5,242 nt of DNA, taken from contig JASIGD010000602.1 of assembly GCA_030045295.1 (NCBI GenBank), positions 1 to 5,242 on the forward strand, written 5' to 3'. Below the pieces are notes generated by a model that saw nothing but the letters and a program-made list of their open reading frames with translations, was not told where the DNA came from and did no database searches. Below are positions 1 through 5,242 of the stretch, in pieces. The position numbers were made by a program, and so were the translations under genes. The first letter of the stretch is position 1; each line of letters starts with the position of its first letter. This stretch comes from Streptosporangiaceae bacterium (GTDB taxonomy: Bacteria; Actinomycetota; Actinomycetes; Streptosporangiales; Streptosporangiaceae).

Positions 1-271
1 CCAGCACTACGTGCTCATCTTGCCAGGCGGCGGGGAGGGCGCCAGGAAACGCCCGCCTGATCACCCCGCTCCGGGAGGCTCGTCCCGGAAGCACGGACCA
101 GCGCGCCCGCCGTGGGTAGTTCGGGTACCAGGCATGCCTTCCCGGACGCGGCGTTGCGCTTCAGGCGACGCGTCTTCAGTCGGCCCAGGTATCCTGCCGA
201 GCTTGTCCTGGACCACCGGCCAAGGTCTGCATACCCTGGCCAGATGATGCGGGTGCGAGGCCGGTGCCAGC
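1..271. other. Left-edge region without a supported gene
   Basis: No reading frame here looks like a protein I recognise. On the plus strand, the frame starting at base 1 stops at 58-60, the frame starting at base 3 stops at 118-120, and the frame starting at base 2 stays open to the stop at 245-247 but its translation is low-complexity and Arg/Pro/Gly-rich. Any of these could be the tail of a gene beginning left of the window, but none can be identified. The minus-strand open frame overlaps the start of the DUF2332 gene and has no recognisable domain. Short inverted repeats occur at 3-15, 24-59, 70-89 and 144-175, and a 10-base palindrome AGGCATGCCT lies at 130-139. The most likely content is the 3' end and terminator of an upstream gene plus the DUF2332 promoter, but no convincing -35/-10 pair was found. 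Confidence 0.5.
70..89. terminator. Possible terminator-like hairpin
   Basis: TCCGGGA (70-76) and TCCCGGA (83-89) form a perfect 7-base-pair stem around a 6-base loop. There is no T-run on either side. It lies 10 bases after the stop of the plus-strand frame that enters from the left edge (58-60), which would fit a terminator for an upstream gene. Since that gene is not identified and GC-rich DNA gives such stems by chance, the call is weak. Confidence 0.25.
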
Positions 272-1423
272 GTGTCCGGGCCGGATGAGGTACGCGCCCA
301 GGCGCTGGAAGTGGCTGGTGGCTGGTCATCGCCTGGGGCGCCCAGGTCATGGCGCCTGACCGCCGCGCTGTTCGAGGCGATCGCGGCCGATGACGAGCTC
401 CTGGAGCAGCTGGCCGTGCTGCCGCCTGACCGGCTGCCCGCGCTGCTGGCCAGCGCGGCTGTTGCCTTTTTGGTGCGGCGCGACCGGCCGGAACCGCTGG
501 CCAGCTACTTCCCCGAACCCGGCGGGTCCCAGCCGCGGTTCGACGATGAGTTCTTCCCGGTGTTCCGGCGGTTCTGTGCTTCGCGCCTGGAGGACATCAT
601 CGAGGTCTGCCGCAGCCACCAGTACCAGATGAACGAGGTAGCAAGGTGCACCCAGATCGCGCTGGGCATCGCGGCGGCCAGCGGCGGACCCTCCGACCCG
701 GTGGCCCTGGTGGATCTGGGCACCGGGGCCGGGCTAGGGCTGCAGCTGGACCGCTACCAGTACCGCGTGGGTGCCGGTACGTACGGCCCGGCAGCGGCCG
801 GGTTGAGTCTTGCCTGTGACGTGCGCGGCCCGATCATCCCGCCGCCGGCCGAGTTGCCGCGCATCGCCACCAGGGTGGGGGTGGATCTTGATCCGGTGGG
901 GCTGGAAGACCCTGCGGCCCGGGCGTGGCTTCAGGCCTGCACGCCACCTGAGGCAACGGCCCTGTCCCGGCTGGCGGCGGCCGTCACCATCGCGCGGCGG
1001 CACCCGGAACCGGTCATCGCGGGCGACGTCATTGACGTGCTCCCCGGCGTGCTGGGCAACATCCCCCGGCAGCAGCGCATTATCGTCGTTGACGCCTACA
1101 TGGCCGTATTCCTCCCGGAGGATCGGCGGTTCCAGCTGGCCGGCATTCTCGCCCAGGCCGGACGGGGCCGTCCGGTGACGTGGCTGTCCCTTGATCCGCT
1201 AGTCCCGCTGGGACCGTCGGGCCGTGACAGCGTGCAGGGGCTGCCCCTTCCTCCGGGCCTGATCCGCGACTACCAGCACGGTGGAGTCTTCGCCGTGCTG
1301 GGAGCCCGCATCTTCGATGGGGCAGGCGACCGCGGGTGTCTCCTGGCCCGCGCTCACCCGTCCGGCGGATGGATCCAATGGCTCAGCGGCGAACCTCTGC
1401 CGGGAGGCGAGGGCAGCCCGTGA
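272..1423 (+). CDS. DUF2332 family protein
   Basis: This 383-residue protein matches the DUF2332 family, which is widespread in actinobacteria and has no settled function. Family landmarks seen in order are an N-terminal helical part (about 5-75), the block YQMNEVARC (118-126) corresponding to the usual QTNEV-R-C motif, the glycine-rich VDLGTGAGLGLQLDRYQY (147-164), RVGVDLDPV (201-209), a GDVID segment (251-255) and VVDAYMAVFLPEDRRFQL (272-289). The glycine-rich block resembles motif I of Rossmann-fold SAM-dependent methyltransferases, so nucleotide or SAM binding is possible but not shown. There is no signal peptide or membrane segment, so it is probably cytosolic. The GTG at 272 is the only reasonable start: an in-frame TGA lies at 245-247 with no other start codon between. 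GAGG at 257-260 is a weak ribosome site with a long 11-base spacer. It stands alone on this strand and converges on the methyltransferase gene. The family call is firm; the role is unknown. Confidence 0.88.
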   Translation: MSGPDEVRAQALEVAGGWSSPGAPRSWRLTAALFEAIAADDELLEQLAVLPPDRLPALLASAAVAFLVRRDRPEPLASYFPEPGGSQPRFDDEFFPVFRRFCASRLEDIIEVCRSHQYQMNEVARCTQIALGIAAASGGPSDPVALVDLGTGAGLGLQLDRYQYRVGAGTYGPAAAGLSLACDVRGPIIPPPAELPRIATRVGVDLDPVGLEDPAARAWLQACTPPEATALSRLAAAVTIARRHPEPVIAGDVIDVLPGVLGNIPRQQRIIVVDAYMAVFLPEDRRFQLAGILAQAGRGRPVTWLSLDPLVPLGPSGRDSVQGLPLPPGLIRDYQHGGVFAVLGARIFDGAGDRGCLLARAHPSGGWIQWLSGEPLPGGEGSP

Positions 1424-1452
1424 AACCGGCGTTACCGCGGGCCGCGAACATG

Positions 1453-1469
1453 CTGGCGAGGGTCGCCGG
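1453..1469. terminator. Hairpin between convergent genes, possible bidirectional terminator
   Basis: CTGGCGA (1453-1459) pairs with TCGCCGG (1463-1469) around a GGG loop, giving seven pairs including one T-G wobble. It lies 29 bases past the DUF2332 stop and 26 bases past the methyltransferase stop, where two convergent genes would need a shared terminator. No T-run follows on either strand, which is common in high-GC actinobacteria. A weaker outer pairing, CCGGCG (1426-1431) with CGCCGG (1464-1469), competes with it. Confidence 0.4.
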
Positions 1470-1495
1470 AGCGGCTGTCTGAGGGAACCGACCTC

Positions 1496-2269
1496 TCACT
1501 CACCCGGCACGTGCCCGGCTGCGGCTGTGAAGGCAATGGTCTGCGTCCACCACGCCGGATCGGCGCACGCGGCCAGGAACGTCTCGATCAACCGGTCATC
1601 CAGCTTGCCCGAGGCCAACAGGCTAGCGCGCAACTCGATGACCGTCAGCCGCCAGTACACGGCCCAGGCAGAGCCACCGTTATAGTGCGCCGTCTGCGCC
1701 GTCGCCCGGATGTCCCGCAATCCCAGCCTGGCGAGCATCGCCGGCAGCCGGCGACCTATGAAGTAGTCGATTCCCTGCTCGCGCGACCAGGCCAGCCATC
1801 CCTCCCAGAACGCCCGGACCTCAGTCGGCTCGGCCACACTGACCGGCAGGAAATCCGGCTCGATCAGCAGGACTGCCCCGCCCGGTCGCGCACTGGCCAC
1901 CAGATTCGCCATAGCAGCGTCAGCGTCGGCGACATGGTGCAGCACGGCGCGGGCCGTCACCAGATCAAAGTCCCCCGGCTCGACCGGCCCTGCCACGATG
2001 TCAGCTTGACGAAGTTCCAGCCCAGGGACGTCAGCGTCGGCCAGCGACAGGTCCAGGTCCACCGCCACTGCCCGTCCGCCGGGCCTGATCCGCCCGGCCA
2101 GCCAGGCCGACACCGAGCCGTTCCCGCAGCCGACTTCGAGCGTGCGTGCCCCAGGCCCGACGCCCAGCCGCTCGAGCTGGCCGCGGTGCATCGGATCAAG
2201 CAGCCGCGACATCAACGCCAGCCGCTCGCGCTCGCCTTCTTGGTGATGATCAAGGACGTATTCTGGCAT
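1496..2269 (-). CDS. Class I SAM-dependent methyltransferase
   Basis: This 257-residue protein is a cytosolic class I (Rossmann-fold) methyltransferase that would transfer a methyl group from S-adenosylmethionine to an unknown substrate. Motif I is LEVGCGNGS (44-52), the acidic residue after strand 2 is D71 in VAVDLDLS, a further acidic residue is D90 in RQADI, motif IV is FDLVTARAVLHHV (101-113), and RPGGAVLLIEPDF near 128-140 is the usual post-motif strand. The N-terminus (YVLDHHQEGERERL) is a cap typical of actinobacterial UbiE-like small-molecule methyltransferases. The length is normal and nothing appears broken. The ATG at 2269 is the most upstream start: reading back, no ATG, GTG or TTG appears before an in-frame TGA near 2338. 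The ribosome site is poor (GGTGGGG ending one base before ATG). It lies 137 bases downstream of the NTF2-like gene on the same strand. The fold is certain; the substrate cannot be read from sequence. Confidence 0.92.
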   Translation of the reverse strand: MPEYVLDHHQEGERERLALMSRLLDPMHRGQLERLGVGPGARTLEVGCGNGSVSAWLAGRIRPGGRAVAVDLDLSLADADVPGLELRQADIVAGPVEPGDFDLVTARAVLHHVADADAAMANLVASARPGGAVLLIEPDFLPVSVAEPTEVRAFWEGWLAWSREQGIDYFIGRRLPAMLARLGLRDIRATAQTAHYNGGSAWAVYWRLTVIELRASLLASGKLDDRLIETFLAACADPAWWTQTIAFTAAAGHVPGE

Positions 2270-2302
2270 GCCCCACCAGCCCGGCCCAGGCGCGCTACCT
2301 GC

Positions 2303-2340
2303 GGCAAGCAGGCACCGAGACCGCTTGCCAAGACATCATA
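2303..2340 (-). promoter_or_regulatory. Possible promoter and operator of the methyltransferase gene
   Basis: On the minus strand, TATGAT (2340-2335) matches the -10 consensus at five of six bases. No good -35 box sits 16-18 bases upstream. Just downstream, GGCAAGC (2329-2323) and GCTTGCC (2309-2303) form a perfect 7-base inverted repeat with 13 bases between the arms. The repeat would cover the transcription start, a usual position for a repressor operator, and leaves a leader of about 60 bases before the ATG at 2269. This is inference from position and symmetry only. Confidence 0.25.
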
Positions 2341-2361
2341 CGCTCGGCATTAACGCCAGCT

Positions 2362-2380
2362 GCCCGGAGCGCGGCCGGGC
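2362..2380 (-). terminator. Possible terminator after the NTF2-like gene
   Basis: GCCCGG (2362-2367) and CCGGGC (2375-2380) form a perfect 6-base-pair G+C stem with a 7-base loop. It starts 26 bases past the stop of the NTF2-like gene. There is no T-run. If active, it would separate that gene from the methyltransferase gene, in line with a separate promoter near 2335. Confidence 0.3.
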
Positions 2381-2406
2381 GGATCACCCAGTCCGGCGAT
2401 GCGCTT

Positions 2407-2958
2407 TCAGGCGAGACCAGGCCAATCCGGGCCGAGCAGGGCATTGGCGGGGATGGCGCGCGGGGCGAGCAGCTTTTCGGCCTGCTCGGCTCCCACGACA
2501 GGCAGCCCTGCCGGGTCCAGCAGCCCCACCTGGACCAGCAGCGAGGCTTGATCCCAGTAGATGTGCTCGTGTGTGAGCTTGCCGTCCCGGAAGCCGGCCA
2601 CCACGCACACCGCGAGCCGTACCCGCTTCCCGGTGGGCGGCACGCCGGGAAGCAGATGGTCCATGGCGATCTCGTGGGTGAAGGACATCACCAGCTCGTC
2701 GACTACGTGGTCGGTGCCGATGGTCCGGGAGATGCGCTCCATGGTGGTGTCCGCCGGCCAGTGGCCGATGAAGATCCGTTCATAGAACCTGCGTACCTCT
2801 TCCCGGCCGATCCCCCCGGTCAGGACCGGGACATGATTGAGGTACGGGTCGTCGGTCATGGTCGCCATCGTGGCGTCCAAGTCCCTGGTCGCGAATTCCG
2901 CGGCCAGGTGGTCATCGAGCACGTCCGCCAGCCCGCCGTGCCGCTTGGGGTCCGTCAT
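2407..2958 (-). CDS. NTF2/SnoaL-like family protein
   Basis: This protein of 183 residues has the small alpha+beta cone pattern of the nuclear transport factor 2/SnoaL superfamily: amphipathic N-terminal helices (about 9-35), DDPYLNHVP (37-45), a helix after a glycine pair (GGIGREEVRRFYERIF, 48-63), then long strands HVVDELVMSFTHE (84-96) and KRVRLAVCVVAGFRDGKLTHEHIYWDQASLLVQVGLL (111-147). Family members act as small isomerases, cyclases or hydrolases, or as ligand-binding partners; related proteins occur next to dienelactone-hydrolase-type enzymes. The polar residues of the pocket cannot be assigned from sequence alone. The C-terminal tail (about 148-183) extends past the core. I chose the ATG at 2958 because GGAGG at 2965-2969 sits six bases upstream; an ATG two codons earlier (2964) would abut that site. 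No signal peptide is seen. It lies 110 bases downstream of the LuxR-type regulator and could be its target. The superfamily is fairly sure, the reaction unknown. Confidence 0.85.
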   Translation of the reverse strand: MTDPKRHGGLADVLDDHLAAEFATRDLDATMATMTDDPYLNHVPVLTGGIGREEVRRFYERIFIGHWPADTTMERISRTIGTDHVVDELVMSFTHEIAMDHLLPGVPPTGKRVRLAVCVVAGFRDGKLTHEHIYWDQASLLVQVGLLDPAGLPVVGAEQAEKLLAPRAIPANALLGPDWPGLA

Positions 2959-2964
2959 GCGCAT

Positions 2965-2969
2965 CCTCC
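2965..2969 (-). promoter_or_regulatory. Ribosome binding site of the NTF2-like gene
   Basis: GGAGG on the minus strand is a strong Shine-Dalgarno core. It is followed by ATGCGC and then the ATG at 2958, a six-base spacer. It would touch the earlier in-frame ATG (2964) directly, so it favours the later start. A weak 5-base inverted repeat (2974-2978 with 2985-2989) lies just upstream and may fold in the leader. Confidence 0.6.
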
Positions 2970-3047
2970 GATCCCGACCCTCATGTCGGTGCTTGTCGTC
3001 TTCGCCTTTGAGGGCACGGCTTCGCAGCGCTGACTGGCCCTGGGTGT

Positions 3048-3068
3048 CCCGCAGCCGGGCACTGCGGG
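3048..3068 (-). terminator. Hairpin directly after the LuxR-type regulator gene
   Basis: CCCGCAG and CTGCGGG (3048-3054 and 3062-3068) form a perfect 7-base-pair stem with a 7-base loop. On the minus strand it begins at the base right after the TGA stop (3071-3069). No T-run follows. The placement suits a terminator or a 3'-end-stabilising structure for the regulator mRNA, which would reduce read-through into the NTF2-like gene 90 bases further on. Confidence 0.45.
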
Positions 3069-5242
3069 TCAGGGGCTCTGCCCGGCGAGCGCGGGCTCGA
3101 GCGGCAGGCGGGCGAGTTCGACGCGCGAGGCGACACCGAGCTTAGTGAAGATCTTTCCGAGGTGATACTCGACCGTTCGGCTGCTGAGGAAAAGCTGGGC
3201 CGCCACGTCTTTGTTGCTGGCGCCGTCGGCGACAAGCCGGGCGACCCTGCGTTCCTGGGGCGTGAGCGTCTCGAGCGTGCTGCTGTCCCTCTTGCGTACC
3301 GTTTCGCCGGTGGCGCGTAGTTCGGCACGCGCCCGCTCGGCCCACAGGCGCGTGCCGATGCCGTCGAAGGTGTCAAGCGCATTCCGGAGCTGGATCCGCG
3401 CCTCGGTCTTGAGCCGGTCGCGGCGTAGCCTCTCGCCGTAGGCGAGCTGGGTGCGCGCGCGCTCGTACGGCGGCACCCTGTGGTCGTGATGGCGTAGCGC
3501 CTCGGCGAAGAAGGAATCGGCCTGCTGGCGGTCGCCAGCCAGAACCCCGCGGCAGCGCGCGAGCATCCCGTCGACCAGCGGGGTCCGGCTCACCGGCGCC
3601 CAGGCCGCGAACCGGATAAGAGCGGCGTGTGCGCGCCCGGGCTCGCCGAGCCGCAGCGCCGCGTCGATCAGCCCGGGGGTGGCCAGCAGTGACGAGGGAG
3701 GGAACGGGCCGGGATCGACCTGCTCGAAGTGCTCGATCGCCTCGGCCGCGTTTCCCAGCCCAAGTTCCAGCTCGCCGAGCGCGAGGTGCGCTTCGCTGAC
3801 CGCCCAGCCGGCGCGAGCGGCCAGGCCCAGGTGGCGCGCTGCCGCCGCGCACTCCCGGCATTCTTCTTCCTGGCCCAGCAGCGCCGTGATCCAGGCGTGC
3901 AGGGCGAGATAACCGGCCTCGTCGTTTGCCGAGCCGAGCTGGCGCACGAGCTCGAGCCCTTCCGCGGAGGCGTCGAACCCGGCCTGGGTGCGGCCGGCGC
4001 ACATCTCGCCCGCCGCGAGCAGGAACAACGCCCCCGCCAACTCCGAAAGCGATCCTTCGGCCCGGCGCTGGGCCACCACGCGCGCGAAACGGTCCCGCGC
4101 CGGCGCGAAGTCGGCGATCCACATGCCGATCAGGCCGGCCATCATGGTGGCCAGCGGGCTGGCTGCCAGGCTCGCTTCGATATGCAGCGCTTCGTTGAAC
4201 AGGGCGGCGGCGGCCGAGGTGTCAGCATCGAGCAGGGCACCTGCTCCGTGCAGGAACGCGCGCATGAAGTCGTGCAGGGTGCCGCCGCCGCTGACCCGAC
4301 CGATCACTTCGCGGCCGTCGGTGATTCCCTGCGGCACCCACCCGCCCGCGGAAGCGGTCAAGACCATCAGCGCGATCATCTCCAGCGCTCGCTCCGGCTT
4401 CTGCTCGGCCAGGGCGGTGGCGGCGTTGCGGAGCATGGTGAACGTATCCGCCGGCGAGCCCTGCTTGGAGCAGACCGCGGCACAGATGACCTCGAGGTCA
4501 GCGGCATCGGCCTGATCGGTTACTAGCGGCCGTGCCCGCTCGGCGAGCGTGACCGCAGTGTCCAGGAAGCCAGCGGCGAGCGAGGTCTGCGCGGCGGAGA
4601 TGAGTCGGCGTGCCTGGCCGGGAGCCTGCTGGCTGAGCTCGGCGGCACGCTCGTACGCGGTCGCCGCGGTCGCGTTCGCGCCGCGGAGCACGGCTTGCGC
4701 GCCTGCGGCGTCCAGTTCGGCGGCAATCGACTCATCAGCGCGGTCAGCTGCTAGCGCCCGGTGCCAGGCGCCGCGAATCGGGTCGTCCAGTACCGCCGCT
4801 AGGACCCGGTGCGCGGCTTGCCGCTCGCCGCGGGTGGCGCACCGGTAGACCGCCGAACGCACCAGGGGATGGCGGAAGACGACTGCGCCATTGGCCTGCT
4901 GGACCAGCCCCGCGTCTTCGGCGTCTTGGAACGCGGCCATCGGCACACCGCATTGCTTAAGCGCCGGCTGGAGCGTGTGCATGTCGCCGCTCTCCTCAGC
5001 CGCGGCGAGCAGTAGTGCCAGCCGGATTTCGGCTGATAGCTGGCTCACCCGCGCACGGAACGATGCCTCGACGGCTCCCTTCGCCGGCAGCGGCCCCGCG
5101 ATCGGGTCTGTCCCGTCGAGCTGGCGATCGGTGAGGCTGGTTGGCAGCTCCAGCAACGCCAGCGGGTTGCCGCGCGCGGAGCGGACGAGCATCGTCACGA
5201 TCTGGTCCGCCACCGGACGCTTGAGCCGCGATTGGAGCAGGG
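3069..5242 (-). CDS. LAL-type LuxR family transcriptional regulator, partial at the right edge
   Basis: This is a large ATP-binding LuxR-family (LAL) regulator of which 723 C-terminal residues are visible. Counting from the GTG codon at 5213 as residue 1, the end of the ATPase module is seen as GNPLALLELP (15-24), then AEDAGLV (98-104) and FRHPLVRSAVYR (113-124), a signature of actinobacterial LAL proteins. A long Ala/Leu-rich helical repeat region of TPR type follows (about 130-640). The GerE-type DNA-binding helix-turn-helix is at 647-703 (bases about 3105-3275), with LTPQERRVARLVADGASNKDVA and SSRTVEYHLGKIFTKLGV as the conserved parts. Codons stay open from 5213 to the edge (LLQSRLKRP), so 5213 is not the true start; the Walker A and B motifs, roughly 200 residues, lie outside the window. 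Family members sense a ligand through the ATPase/repeat part and activate nearby metabolic genes. The NTF2-like and methyltransferase genes follow on the same strand. No frameshift is seen. Confidence 0.93.
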   Translation of the reverse strand, partial: LLQSRLKRPVADQIVTMLVRSARGNPLALLELPTSLTDRQLDGTDPIAGPLPAKGAVEASFRARVSQLSAEIRLALLLAAAEESGDMHTLQPALKQCGVPMAAFQDAEDAGLVQQANGAVVFRHPLVRSAVYRCATRGERQAAHRVLAAVLDDPIRGAWHRALAADRADESIAAELDAAGAQAVLRGANATAATAYERAAELSQQAPGQARRLISAAQTSLAAGFLDTAVTLAERARPLVTDQADAADLEVICAAVCSKQGSPADTFTMLRNAATALAEQKPERALEMIALMVLTASAGGWVPQGITDGREVIGRVSGGGTLHDFMRAFLHGAGALLDADTSAAAALFNEALHIEASLAASPLATMMAGLIGMWIADFAPARDRFARVVAQRRAEGSLSELAGALFLLAAGEMCAGRTQAGFDASAEGLELVRQLGSANDEAGYLALHAWITALLGQEEECRECAAAARHLGLAARAGWAVSEAHLALGELELGLGNAAEAIEHFEQVDPGPFPPSSLLATPGLIDAALRLGEPGRAHAALIRFAAWAPVSRTPLVDGMLARCRGVLAGDRQQADSFFAEALRHHDHRVPPYERARTQLAYGERLRRDRLKTEARIQLRNALDTFDGIGTRLWAERARAELRATGETVRKRDSSTLETLTPQERRVARLVADGASNKDVAAQLFLSSRTVEYHLGKIFTKLGVASRVELARLPLEPALAGQSP

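Noticed and set aside
114..128. tRNA T-arm-like segment GGTA-GTTCGGG-TACC
   Set aside because: Only a 4-base stem is formed and no acceptor, anticodon or D-arm can be fitted around it.
190..195. TATCCT as a -10 box for the DUF2332 gene
   Set aside because: There is no -35-like hexamer at the right distance (bases 167-172 read GACGCG), and it lies far from the start codon.
15..350. Minus-strand open frame across the DUF2332 start
   Set aside because: It overlaps the N-terminus of a well-supported gene, has no recognised domain and is basic and proline-rich throughout.
1511..2353. Long plus-strand open frame opposite the methyltransferase gene
   Set aside because: Its translation is rich in Arg, Pro, Gln and His with no domain, and the opposite strand has all the methyltransferase motifs. 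Long antisense frames are expected where third positions are mostly G or C.
2146..3033. Long plus-strand open frame opposite the NTF2-like gene
   Set aside because: It spans two real minus-strand genes and the gap between them, and shows no recognisable domain; it is a high-GC shadow.
3373..4526. Several long open frames on both strands within the LuxR-type regulator
   Set aside because: Their compositions are dominated by Arg/Ala/Gly/Pro, they lack domains, and they fall entirely inside the continuous regulator frame.
1..5242. CRISPR array, transposon ends, phage, toxin-antitoxin or defence genes
   Set aside because: No spaced direct repeats, transposase or integrase motifs, or paired small genes were seen on either strand.

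Overview
The window is GC-rich (roughly 70% by eye). Its genes have strong G/C bias at third codon positions, GTG and ATG starts, and no in-frame TTA leucine codon that I could find. The protein types (DUF2332, LAL-class LuxR regulator, actinobacterial-style class I methyltransferase) all point to a high-GC actinobacterium, in the broad Streptomyces/Streptosporangiales range. I cannot name a genus.

Layout. Positions 1-271 hold no gene I can support; this stretch has several short inverted repeats. Positions 272-1423 (+) encode a complete DUF2332-family protein. After a 72-base gap with a compact hairpin, three genes lie on the minus strand and read towards it: a class I SAM-dependent methyltransferase (1496-2269), an NTF2/SnoaL-like small protein (2407-2958) and a large LAL-type LuxR regulator (3069 to beyond 5242). 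The regulator runs off the right edge, so its N-terminal ATPase core is not in the window.

How the genes may work together. In transcription order the minus strand reads regulator, NTF2-like protein, methyltransferase. A regulator followed by two small enzyme-type proteins suggests a small regulated metabolic cassette. However, hairpins follow both the regulator and the NTF2-like gene, and the gaps are 110 and 137 bases, so separate transcription units are as likely as one operon. The DUF2332 gene converges on the cassette and need not be related. No mobile element, CRISPR array, RNA gene or defence system was seen. This looks like ordinary actinobacterial chromosome, and the findings below are modest.
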